From NCBI GenBank assembly GCA_023443285.1, contig JAEZVB010000028.1:1-38294 (forward strand): a stretch of DNA of 38,294 nucleotides, in the 5' to 3' direction. Under the pieces are notes generated by a model. It ran no database searches and was not told where the DNA came from. It was given only the letters and a program-made list of their open reading frames with translations. The translations under genes were made by a program, and so were the position numbers. The DNA comes from Bacillota bacterium. Lineage in GTDB: Bacteria > Bacillota > Negativicutes > Sporomusales > Sporomusaceae. Positions 8,235 to 15,169 of the stretch are shown here, piece by piece. Each line of letters opens with the position of its first letter. The stretch's first letter is position 1.

Positions 8235-9122
8235 TTACTGCGCTACTAACGCAAGCAATGCCAACATGCCCGCCAAACCTAGAAATCCTGGCACTTTGAA
8301 TAAGCGCATTTTATTGGTACTTGTCTCAATCACAGCCAAAATCACTGCTGAAATTACTACTTTAGCAGCAAGCCACACCCATGCCATAATTGGTGATAAC
8401 CCACCAGGCTGCCAAGGTAAAAACAGCACAACAAATAGTAGGATAAAAACCAATTGCTTGCTAGCAGAGGCTAAGAATATTAGTCCTAATCTTCGTCCCG
8501 AATATTCAAGTACCATGGCCTCATGGATCATAGTCAATTCCAAATGTGTATCCGGATTATCGACCGGAATTCTTCCGGTCTCTGTCACTAATATAATCAA
8601 GAATGCAACCGCTGCCAAAATGTACGGCAAAGAAAAAGGAGTACTAGCAGCAGCAGCCGACATAGCTGCCAGTTTGGTCGAACCGGCTCTAGCAGCTACC
8701 GTAAGCATAGATAATAATAACACTGGTTCAACCAAGACACTAATATACATTTCCCGCGAACCACCCATACCGCCAAAAGTGCTGCCGGCGTCAAGCGACG
8801 CCAATGCCAGGAAAAAGCGTCCTGCAGCTAGCAAATATAACAATGCAAATAAATCACCTGACATCAGTAGGGCGGCAGCACCAAAAGTGCCGGCAAAATA
8901 GATATACGGTGCGAGAGTAAAAATCCACGATGTAGTGGGTGATATCATACTGTCTTTCTGTAATAGTTTAAATAAATCATAGTATACTTGCAGCAATCCC
9001 GGCCCACGACGGTTTTGCATTCTTGCTTTACTGACTTTGATAAGTCCAGCAACTAATGGCGCTGCCAGCACAAGTACAACTGCATAACCAATTGAAGTTA
9101 TCATTTTTATTATTTCTTCCAT
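8235..9122 (-). CDS. hyfC: Hydrogenase-4 subunit C, NuoH-like membrane anchor
   Basis: This is a 295-residue NuoH/HycD-type protein with about eight membrane segments. It has the family features LIKVSKARMQNRRGPGLLQVYYDLFKLLQK near the N-terminus (arginine-rich loop contacting the peripheral arm), TETGRIPVDNPDTHLELTMI with acidic residues of the quinone/ion channel region, and EYSGRR. The subunit joins the hydrophilic NiFe module to the membrane pump. The start is taken as the ATG at 9122, with GGTGG upstream; an in-frame GTG at 9134 lacks a ribosome site. With the ATG, the gene begins 5 bp after the hyfB stop. Confidence 0.9.
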   Translation of the reverse strand: MEEIIKMITSIGYAVVLVLAAPLVAGLIKVSKARMQNRRGPGLLQVYYDLFKLLQKDSMISPTTSWIFTLAPYIYFAGTFGAAALLMSGDLFALLYLLAAGRFFLALASLDAGSTFGGMGGSREMYISVLVEPVLLLSMLTVAARAGSTKLAAMSAAAASTPFSLPYILAAVAFLIILVTETGRIPVDNPDTHLELTMIHEAMVLEYSGRRLGLIFLASASKQLVFILLFVVLFLPWQPGGLSPIMAWVWLAAKVVISAVILAVIETSTNKMRLFKVPGFLGLAGMLALLALVAQ

Positions 9123-9127
9123 ACCGT

Positions 9128-11158
9128 TCACCACCCAGTGCTCAAGATAAGAGCTACCACTGTAATTGCAGTAATATATCCGATATAAAGCTGAACACTA
9201 CCGGCTTGAATGGGCTTCATAAATTGCGCAAGACGAATTATTCCGGCATTAATTGGCCGATAAATGGCACTAAATATATCGGTAATACTTACATGATAGC
9301 TCAGGCGACGACCAAAGTAACGATGCGGCGTTAAATCCGCAAGCGTTTCGCGTTGCGGACGCAATATAGATTTAAAAGCCAGCCTAATCGGTTTGGAAAA
9401 TCCGGTAGCCGTATACTCCATCCTGGCGGTCGGCACAATACCGCAAGTCCAGGTTTCCCCTGTATGAATCTGCTCTCTTCCATATACTCTGTATAACGCA
9501 TAAGCAATTATTGCACCTAATAGTAACAGAGCAGCCACCAAAGGCATCTGTAAACTGCCATTGGCTACACTTGTATGAACTTCAGCCGTCTGCCAGGTAG
9601 TTCCCGCAAAAACCTGCGCGGCATCAATACCATTTATTCCAGACAAGACTTGACTAAGAATCCGGAGCATAACCCCAGGCCATATGCCAAGAACCAGGCA
9701 CAACCCAGAAAGTACAGCCATTGAAACAAGCATTGGCTTATTGGCTTCTTGAGCCTGCTCGGCTTTGATGCTCCGGGGTTTGGCAAGAAAAATGATGCCA
9801 AAGGCTTTAACAAAACAGGCAGCCGCCAATGCTCCTGTAAGTCCCAGTAACGCAAGTAAAAATGCGCTAAACAGCTTACCTAATGCCCCCATCATACTGT
9901 GCGGCAAATAAAATAATGCCTGGAAAGTCATCCATTCGCTGACAAAACCATTAAGCGGTGGCAATGCGGAAATAGCAGCTGCGCCCGTCAAAAACCACAC
10001 TGCGGTATAAGGCATCTTTTTAATAAGCCCACCTAAATGTTCAATATCCTTGGTATGAGTTGATTGGAGTACCGCCCCGGCACCCATGAATAGCAGCGAC
10101 TTAAAGATAGCATGATTGAACACATGATACAGCGCAGCTGTCCAAGCCAGTGCGGCAAGAGCGCTTTGCCCTTTTGACATAAATACTAGCCCGGCTCCGA
10201 TTCCTAAAAGAATAATACCAATGTTCTCCACGCTATGATATGCCAACAGGCGTTTCATATCATGTTCCATTAGCGCATAAAGCACTCCAAGTACCGAAGA
10301 AGCTATCGCCAAAACGAGTATCAGAATACCCCACCAGAGCGGACCCACTCCCAAGAATTCAAGATAAAACCGGCAAAACCCATAAATAGCAGTTTTTATC
10401 ATGACACCAGACATAAGCGCCGACACATGGCTAGGCGCTGCCGGGTGAGCCCTTGGCAACCAGATATGCAAGGGAATAATACCCGCTTTAGCCCCAAAAC
10501 CAATGAGAGCACACAAAAACACCGCATTTTTTGTCCAAGTATCAAGACTGCCTGCTGTTTGTATTAACCGTAAAAAATCCAAACTCCCAGCCTTATTTGC
10601 TAAGAGGAAAAAAGCCGTGATAATAAAGGCTGTCCCTACATGGGTCATCACAATATAAATAAAAGCAGCCCTGCTTGTTTCCTTCTTTTCATGTTCATAA
10701 TTAACCAAGAGAAACGAAGTCAGCGCCATAATTTCCCATACAATAATAAAAGCAACTATATGACTGATACAAACTACTAAAATCATAGACAACAAAAATG
10801 CATTATACAGTGATACCATTATCCGATAACGGCATCTATCCCCAAGATATTCCCTGCTATAACCCATAGCATAGACACTAGCTGCACAGCCTACTGTGCC
10901 AATCGTCAATAAAAAATACGCAGCTAAATAGTCCAGGCGGATAAAGACAGGATCTGCAAACATAACCAGAGGTGTTATTAATTCTGTCTTTCCATTGATA
11001 AAAATAATAATTGCACACAGTACGGCCGCTAAACATCCTAGCGCTGCCATTCCATGTGCAACATAGTTGACTATTTTATTCTTGCTGGTGAAAAATGGTG
11101 ATAGTACTCCTATGATGAAGAAAACCATCAAAGAATACAATAATAACTCAACAATCAA
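9128..11158 (-). CDS. hyfB: Hydrogenase-4 subunit B, NuoL-like proton-pumping subunit
   Basis: This large integral membrane protein of about 676 residues has the NuoL/HycC core. Key parts are IVWEIMALTSFLLVNYEH (membrane glutamate), FGAKAGIIPLHIWLPRAHPA with lysine and histidines, PSHVSALMSGVMIKTAIYG and LLAYHSVENIGIILLGIGAG. The C-terminal segment continues past the core and ends in a further transmembrane helix. The proposed start is a TTG at 11158, because GGAGG lies exactly 7 nt upstream; the in-frame ATG at 11176 has no ribosome site and would place GGAGG inside the gene. It is the first gene of the hydrogenase run and faces the 21-bp repeat region. Start choice moderately sure, family call firm. 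Confidence 0.9.
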   Translation of the reverse strand: MIVELLLYSLMVFFIIGVLSPFFTSKNKIVNYVAHGMAALGCLAAVLCAIIIFINGKTELITPLVMFADPVFIRLDYLAAYFLLTIGTVGCAASVYAMGYSREYLGDRCRYRIMVSLYNAFLLSMILVVCISHIVAFIIVWEIMALTSFLLVNYEHEKKETSRAAFIYIVMTHVGTAFIITAFFLLANKAGSLDFLRLIQTAGSLDTWTKNAVFLCALIGFGAKAGIIPLHIWLPRAHPAAPSHVSALMSGVMIKTAIYGFCRFYLEFLGVGPLWWGILILVLAIASSVLGVLYALMEHDMKRLLAYHSVENIGIILLGIGAGLVFMSKGQSALAALAWTAALYHVFNHAIFKSLLFMGAGAVLQSTHTKDIEHLGGLIKKMPYTAVWFLTGAAAISALPPLNGFVSEWMTFQALFYLPHSMMGALGKLFSAFLLALLGLTGALAAACFVKAFGIIFLAKPRSIKAEQAQEANKPMLVSMAVLSGLCLVLGIWPGVMLRILSQVLSGINGIDAAQVFAGTTWQTAEVHTSVANGSLQMPLVAALLLLGAIIAYALYRVYGREQIHTGETWTCGIVPTARMEYTATGFSKPIRLAFKSILRPQRETLADLTPHRYFGRRLSYHVSITDIFSAIYRPINAGIIRLAQFMKPIQAGSVQLYIGYITAITVVALILSTGW

Positions 11159-11199
11159 ATCACTCGCCTCCGGCATATTGGTGTGGATAACATTTTTAA

Positions 11200-11205
11200 A
11201 TTGTA
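11200..11205 (-). promoter_or_regulatory. Possible -10 box of the hyf operon
   Basis: The minus strand reads TACAAT about 42 nt upstream of the proposed hyfB start. No convincing -35 hexamer is seen at 16-18 nt, which would fit an activator-dependent promoter using the repeats just upstream. Weak evidence. Confidence 0.3.
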
Positions 11206-11251
11206 CCACATTTTTGGGGCTCTGTGTATTGTAAAAATATAAGTTTTTTCA

Positions 11252-11314
11252 TTTTTCTACATTTGGGATGGGTTTTTCTACATGTGAGCTTCATTTTTCT
11301 ACACGTGGGCTTCG
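11252..11314. repeat. Three 21-bp direct repeats upstream of hyfB
   Basis: The decamer tttttctaca occurs at 11252, 11273 and 11294, exactly 21 bp apart. The second and third units stay similar after it (catgtgagcttca versus cacgtgggcttcg). Twenty-one base pairs is two helical turns, so all copies face the same side of the DNA. They lie 94-156 bp upstream of the hyfB start and before the terC terminator. The arrangement suggests operator sites for a regulator of the hydrogenase/serine operon (inference). Confidence 0.7.
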
Positions 11315-11364
11315 CAACGTTTTCGAAAGCAAGAATGAGAGTTTTCGATACTAGAAAATAGAGA

Positions 11365-11405
11365 ACTAACCTTCTGATGGGAAAAATCCCAATCGGAAGG
11401 TTAGT
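11365..11405 (-). terminator. Terminator after first terC
   Basis: The outer arms actaaccttc (11365-11374) and gaaggttagt (11396-11405) pair perfectly. The inner part gatggga/tcccaatc extends the stem with one mismatch-type bulge. It follows the terC stop by 22 bp, and the minus strand continues with a short T-rich tract. It separates terC transcription from the hyf operon. Confidence 0.8.
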
Positions 11406-11427
11406 CTCTTTTGTGAGAAAATGATTA

Positions 11428-12099
11428 TTAAGCCTCGTGAGTTTCCTTTTTTTCAGTTTCTCCACCGCGTTTTTTACGCCATAAACCCACAGCCAGCACA
11501 CCTAAGGTCACACCTACTTCAAGTATAAGTGCATATGGCTGTAACCAAACACCAAGTACCGCGTCAGCAACCATCATCTTGGCAGCCGTCCAGGCTAGAA
11601 TAGCAGAACCCAAATAAATAATAATCGGATACTTGTCCATTAGTTTCATTAACATCTGACTGCCAAATACAACAAGCGGGACACTTAGAGCCAAGCCAAA
11701 TATTAACAGACCCATGTGTCCGTCAGCTACACCGGCTATCGCCAACACGTTATCAAGACTCATTATTAAGTCGGCGAAAATGATGACTTTAATTGCTTCC
11801 CCAAAACTGCTTGCGCTTTGACAATTCACTTCTTCATGACTGTCGCCTAGTAAGTTGACAGCAATATACACCAAAGCAAGACCACCTAAAAATTGTACAT
11901 ATGGAATTTTTAGCAAATAAGCCGCAACCATCGTGAGTACAATTCTTAATATTACAGCACCAGCACTACCCCATAACACAGCTTTTTTACGCTGATCATG
12001 AGGTAAATTTCTACTCGCCAGAGCTATGACAACAGCGTTATCACCACTTAGTATTAAATTAATCAAAGTAATACTGCCTAACGCTACCAATAGTTCCAT
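11428..12099 (-). CDS. TerC family integral membrane protein (YkoY/MeeY-like manganese exporter)
   Basis: This 223-residue protein of the TerC family has about seven membrane segments. It carries the metal-site motifs NLILSGDNAVVIALASRNLP (residues about 14-33) and DLIMSLDNVLAIAGV in the middle, each with an essential Asp-Asn pair. The C-terminus is a short charged tail. Bacillus TerC proteins YkoY/YceF (MeeY/MeeF) export Mn2+ and help load metal into secreted enzymes. Assignment to manganese here is strengthened by the yybP-ykoY riboswitch in the 5' leader. The ATG follows GAGGGGG by 8 nt. A close paralogue lies at 14391-15056. Confidence 0.93.
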   Translation of the reverse strand: MELLVALGSITLINLILSGDNAVVIALASRNLPHDQRKKAVLWGSAGAVILRIVLTMVAAYLLKIPYVQFLGGLALVYIAVNLLGDSHEEVNCQSASSFGEAIKVIIFADLIMSLDNVLAIAGVADGHMGLLIFGLALSVPLVVFGSQMLMKLMDKYPIIIYLGSAILAWTAAKMMVADAVLGVWLQPYALILEVGVTLGVLAVGLWRKKRGGETEKKETHEA

Positions 12100-12175
12100 C
12101 GAAATACCCCCTCAACTTTATTATGATATCTTATTTGGGAATTGCGCTAGTTAATCTTTGTGTCCACCTCCTGCT

Positions 12176-12241
12176 AAAAATAAACAAGGACCTATCCGTC
12201 AGCACGGTAAGGTCCTCTCAGGTACAGCAACATGACCTTAC
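12176..12241 (-). promoter_or_regulatory. Riboswitch expression platform: antiterminator and terminator
   Basis: Two mutually exclusive hairpins can be drawn on the minus-strand RNA. The terminator pairs the segments at 12208-12216 and 12187-12195 (aggacct and aggtcct arms with an internal CCG/CGG) and is followed by the T-rich run gtttattttt. The antiterminator pairs GTAAGGTC (12234-12241) with GACCTTAC (12207-12214). The latter is the upstream half of the terminator, so forming one destroys the other. This is a transcriptional switch in front of terC. Confidence 0.85.
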
Positions 12242-12266
12242 AATAGTATATTGATATAATAATATA

Positions 12267-12355
12267 CTAAAGGTCTCACTATTGGACAAATCCAACGACA
12301 CAACCATGCACTTATGCAGAATTGTTGATTGTGTCTGCCAGCTACTCCCCTTTAG
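12267..12355 (-). promoter_or_regulatory. yybP-ykoY manganese riboswitch aptamer
   Basis: The minus-strand RNA opens with CUAAAGGGGAGUAGC and closes with GAGACCUUUAG, the characteristic conserved ends of the yybP-ykoY class. The closing P1 stem CUAAAGG/CCUUUAG (12349-12355 with 12267-12273) is perfect. Internally the RNA contains GGCAGACACAA paired with UUGUGUC. The class senses Mn2+ and usually turns genes on when Mn2+ is high. It lies 168 nt upstream of terC, a classical target of this riboswitch. Confidence 0.92.
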
Positions 12356-12384
12356 GGTATTCACTTTTTCGAATTACTGAATTC

Positions 12385-12413
12385 ATAATAATATAAAATT
12401 CGACTCCCGTCAA
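12385..12413 (-). promoter_or_regulatory. Promoter for the riboswitch-terC transcript
   Basis: The minus strand has TTGACG (12408-12413), a 17-nt spacer and TATTAT (12385-12390), a near-consensus housekeeping promoter. Transcription would begin about 22-24 nt before the aptamer P1 stem. Confidence 0.8.
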
Positions 12414-12463
12414 GATCGTATTCTCCACCACTTACCATTAGACGACCTCCCTACTAATTGTGA

Positions 12464-12469
12464 TATAAT
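12464..12469 (+). promoter_or_regulatory. Possible -10 box for the DUF457 gene
   Basis: A consensus TATAAT lies 48 nt before the ATG at 12518, but the -35 position holds only gacgac. It is divergent to the riboswitch promoter. Everything in 12100-12517 is otherwise accounted for by the riboswitch leader. Confidence 0.4.
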
Positions 12470-12517
12470 TAGCAGGCAATTATTTTATGTCACCTAGTTT
12501 AAGGAGGTCTTTTTGCA

Positions 12518-13465
12518 ATGGATGCATTATCCCATGCTTTACTGGGTGTAGCCGTTGCCGGTTTATCCGGCCATCCACTAAGCATCAATGATCCTATTTA
12601 CTTAGCAAGTATACTTGGTGCTCAAGCACCGGATTTTGATATCATTGCCATAATTCGCGGCAAATTTGCCCTTCTCAGGCAACATAGAGCCTTTTCACAT
12701 TCTATTCCTGGCCTTGCCCTATGGTCAAGTTTGATAACGGCTGGCTTTTTATTAATTTTCCCGTCAGCAGCCTGTACCCAAATATTTCTTTGGTCTTTTC
12801 TCGGCGGGTTATCACATATTATCTTAGATTTTTTTAATGCCCATGGCGTAGCTCTTCTATGGCCGTTCAGGAGAGAGCGCAAAAGCTTTAGTTTATTAAA
12901 TGTGTTTGATCCCTTGTTGTTAATGGTTATGTTAGCAGTATTTATTCAGCGGCTACCCGCGCACGAAACTTCGCTTTTAATCTTTATATTTATTACTCTA
13001 TATATTGCTATAAGATACTTGCTAAAACAGCAAGCCTCCTTGCGACTCCAGCAATATTTGGTCAATCATGCTCCTAATCGCATGTTAGTTATGCCCTCAC
13101 TAAAAAGCATATTCAGTTGGGATTTTGTTGTTGAGACAACCGACAACTACACGGTTGGACAAATAAGTTCCTTTCATCGCCCGGTAACGATTTATACCGA
13201 ACTTGCCAAACAAACCTCTTCTCCTGCCACGATAGCGGCCCATAATACTGTTATTGGAAAATTTTTCTCTTCTTTCACACCGTTTAGCTATTTTACAGAA
13301 TATCAGGACAAGGGGCAACCCGGTAAATCGGTTACAATTTATGATTTACGCTATTTCCTTAACCAGGATTTTATTCATAGTGCCACAATTATTTTTAATC
13401 ATGATGAACATCCCTGTGACTCCTATATCAAAACATCTGGACAAATAATAAAGATACCTTGCTAA
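12518..13465 (+). CDS. DUF457 (YfhO/YdjM-like) membrane-bound metal-dependent hydrolase
   Basis: This 315-residue protein starts with the DUF457 signature: MDALSHALLG (H6), APDFD (D39, D41), RQHRAFSHS (H56, H61) and SHIILDFFNAHG. These histidines and aspartates form the presumed metal site. Four to five membrane segments occupy roughly the first 165 residues. The C-terminal 150 residues are soluble and lack familiar motifs. The substrate is unknown; related E. coli YdjM is SOS-regulated and predicted to be a hydrolase. The ATG has AAGGAGG 10 nt upstream. The next gene begins 26 bp beyond the stop, so the two are probably one transcription unit. Confidence 0.85.
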   Translation: MDALSHALLGVAVAGLSGHPLSINDPIYLASILGAQAPDFDIIAIIRGKFALLRQHRAFSHSIPGLALWSSLITAGFLLIFPSAACTQIFLWSFLGGLSHIILDFFNAHGVALLWPFRRERKSFSLLNVFDPLLLMVMLAVFIQRLPAHETSLLIFIFITLYIAIRYLLKQQASLRLQQYLVNHAPNRMLVMPSLKSIFSWDFVVETTDNYTVGQISSFHRPVTIYTELAKQTSSPATIAAHNTVIGKFFSSFTPFSYFTEYQDKGQPGKSVTIYDLRYFLNQDFIHSATIIFNHDEHPCDSYIKTSGQIIKIPC

Positions 13466-13491
13466 AATTTATACAGTTAGGGAGTGGCATT

Positions 13492-14388
13492 GTGAGTACA
13501 TGCATCGGCTTTAGTCTTTCACTGCTAATGGCAACACTTATGCTATTTCAGCCTGCATCAGCAGCTACCTTAAAAATTAGCAATTGGCAGGCCAGTGGTT
13601 CACAGATGTGGCGTATTAGCTTTCCAGGCTATAGCAGTCAAATGTCCGATATTGAGAAAGCAACGCTTGGCGCTTCTGAACTCTACTATCCACAATCAGG
13701 TACTTATGCAACTATTAATTATGAAACTGATCTTTCCCCCACTTCTAAGCTAAGCTTAGAAGTGGGAACGCAAGGGACGTTAACACCTGGTATAGGCACT
13801 GATTCTGATTGGGATTACTCGCGCTCCAAAGAGTTATGGCATTATGGCGTATTTCAGACAGATGGCAACAGTACTTTTATAAATCTCGATGTTAAGCGTC
13901 CCATTGCCAAGGATACCGAGTTTTTTTACGGTTATGGGTATTCTAACAGCCAATATGTTATGAGCCAGGGCTACTATTCTATTATCAATTACGCTGCAGT
14001 AAGTGTCCCCCTAACAAACTTACAGTCTACTTACTCGCTCGTTTATCACGGGCCACATGTCGGCTTACTTGGCACAAAACAACTAGCACCCAAGCTGGTG
14101 CTAGTTGGTAGTCTCTCTTATTCACCGCTATCCGTAGTGCAAGGCCATGGAAAATGGAATTTACGCGACCTGGATTTCGAGCATTTTGGCACAGGCCAAA
14201 TGTTAGACGGAAAAGTCGGCCTGCGTTATAACGTGGCTGGACGCCGCGATAATTCGCTTACACTAGGCTATCGTTATCAGCATTATGGCTTATATACGGG
14301 TTCGGAAAACACCAGCGGCCAAATAACCTGGACTAAAGCTACAAAAATACAGCAAGGTTGGTACATGGGGGGAGATTTTAGATTTTAA
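13492..14388 (+). CDS. Exported outer-membrane beta-barrel protein, function unknown
   Basis: The predicted product of 298 residues begins with a signal peptide of hydrophobic core and A-S-A cleavage site (about residue 25, before ATLKIS). The rest is made of alternating polar/hydrophobic, aromatic-rich strands and ends in GGDFRF, the terminal-phenylalanine signature of BAM-assembled barrels. The GTG at 13492 is preferred because AGGGAG lies 7 nt upstream; a TTG at 13459 would overlap the previous gene without a ribosome site. An omptin-like fold is conceivable from the acidic DSDWDYS loop and DLDFEH, but I cannot confirm catalytic residues. The gene holds two perfect DNA palindromes. It is convergent with the second terC, 2 bp away. 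Confidence 0.75.
   Translation: MSTCIGFSLSLLMATLMLFQPASAATLKISNWQASGSQMWRISFPGYSSQMSDIEKATLGASELYYPQSGTYATINYETDLSPTSKLSLEVGTQGTLTPGIGTDSDWDYSRSKELWHYGVFQTDGNSTFINLDVKRPIAKDTEFFYGYGYSNSQYVMSQGYYSIINYAAVSVPLTNLQSTYSLVYHGPHVGLLGTKQLAPKLVLVGSLSYSPLSVVQGHGKWNLRDLDFEHFGTGQMLDGKVGLRYNVAGRRDNSLTLGYRYQHYGLYTGSENTSGQITWTKATKIQQGWYMGGDFRF
13738..13766. repeat. Perfect 29-bp palindrome inside the barrel gene
   Basis: Arms cccacttctaagct (13738-13751) and agcttagaagtggg (13753-13766) are exact reverse complements around a single A. The palindrome is within codons for a strand region (SPTSKLSLEVG). Confidence 0.9.
14081..14106. repeat. Second perfect palindrome inside the barrel gene
   Basis: Arms aactagcacc (14081-14090) and ggtgctagtt (14097-14106) are exact reverse complements around caagct. 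It encodes LAPKLVLVG, resembling the amino-acid pattern encoded by the first palindrome. Confidence 0.9.
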
Positions 14389-14390
14389 CT

Positions 14391-15056
14391 CTATCCCTGG
14401 GTTTGTGGCTGCTTGCGGCGAGCAAGCAGCCCACCAAGCAGAACAACAACTACTGCAAAAGAGATTGGAATCACCCAATGCGTCCAGGGATACGGCTCTA
14501 ATAAAGGGGCTATTTTTTTATCGGCAGTTGCCATCTCGCCGGCAGTCCATCCCAGAAAGGCTGCCCCAATAGTAATTATTATTGGCCAACGTTCCATCAG
14601 CATATTAATTAGTTTGCTGCCCCAAATAATAATCGGAATGCTAATTGCAAGACCAATAATTAGTAATGTTACATTACCTTTAGCTACGCCAGCAATAGCA
14701 ATGACATTGTCAACACTCATAACTAAGTCTGCGATGATTATTGTCTTAATTGCTCCCCATAAGTTACTATTGGCTTCCAATTTGTGATCATCTTCCTCAC
14801 CAACCAAAAGCTTAACAGCAATCCATAGCAGTGCTAAACCACCAATAAGTTGTAAGTAAGGTATTTGAAGCAATACTATGGCGGCAAATGTTAGAACAAT
14901 TCTTAACCCAATCGCACCTGCTCCGCCCCAGAAGATAGCCTTTTTTTGTTGCTCGGGGGGAAGTTTCCGACTTGCCAAAGCAATAACTAATGCATTATCG
15001 CCGCTTAACAGCAAGTTAACCGTTATAATACTCATTAGCGCAACTGCAAACTCCAC
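14391..15056 (-). CDS. TerC family integral membrane protein, second paralogue
   Basis: This 221-residue TerC-family protein has about seven membrane segments. It carries NLLLSGDNALVIALASRKLP near the N-terminus and DLVMSVDNVIAIAGVAKGNV in the middle, the two Asp-Asn metal motifs. It is clearly paralogous to the protein at 11428-12099 (both begin MEx-VAL and share ALASRxLP). The start is the GTG at 15056, because GGGAGGTGA ends just upstream; the ATG five codons earlier overlaps that ribosome site. No riboswitch is visible in its short leader (15057-15130), so its control must differ from that of the first copy. Manganese or another divalent cation is the likely substrate, from family knowledge. 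Confidence 0.92.
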   Translation of the reverse strand: MEFAVALMSIITVNLLLSGDNALVIALASRKLPPEQQKKAIFWGGAGAIGLRIVLTFAAIVLLQIPYLQLIGGLALLWIAVKLLVGEEDDHKLEANSNLWGAIKTIIIADLVMSVDNVIAIAGVAKGNVTLLIIGLAISIPIIIWGSKLINMLMERWPIIITIGAAFLGWTAGEMATADKKIAPLLEPYPWTHWVIPISFAVVVVLLGGLLARRKQPQTQG

Positions 15057-15128
15057 ATATTCACCTCCCATATATTTCGCAAATCATAACGTTATTAGTA
15101 TTACCGTCTAATCATAAATTTTTCCTGA

Positions 15129-15169
15129 CAAAAGTAGCCAACCGCAATCATAAAATACGGTTGGCTACT
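15129..15169 (-). terminator. Terminator overlapping the 3' end of the VWA gene
   Basis: Arms agtagccaaccg (15133-15144) and cggttggctact (15158-15169) pair perfectly. On the minus strand they are followed by TTTTG. The loop contains the TGA stop codon of the VWA/CoxE-like gene, so the last codons of the gene build half of its own terminator. Confidence 0.8.

Noticed and set aside
8266..8901. Long open frame on the plus strand
   Set aside because: It is antisense to hyfC, has no ribosome site and encodes a composition typical of a reversed membrane-protein gene.
4598..11158. Complex I (nuo) operon
   Set aside because: The large subunit keeps all four NiFe cysteines and hyfE/hyfB-type subunits are present, so a group 4 hydrogenase fits better.
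11252..11314. Possible CRISPR-like array
   Set aside because: The units are adjacent 21-bp repeats without spacers, and no cas genes are near.
11196..11501. Minus-strand frame spanning the hyfB/terC spacer
   Set aside because: It overlaps the terC end, the terminator and the 21-bp repeats, which explain the region better. Its Lys/Thr-rich product comes from the repeats.
13459..13491. TTG start for the barrel gene
   Set aside because: It lies within the end of the DUF457 gene without a ribosome site, while the GTG at 13492 has one at the right distance and starts the signal peptide.
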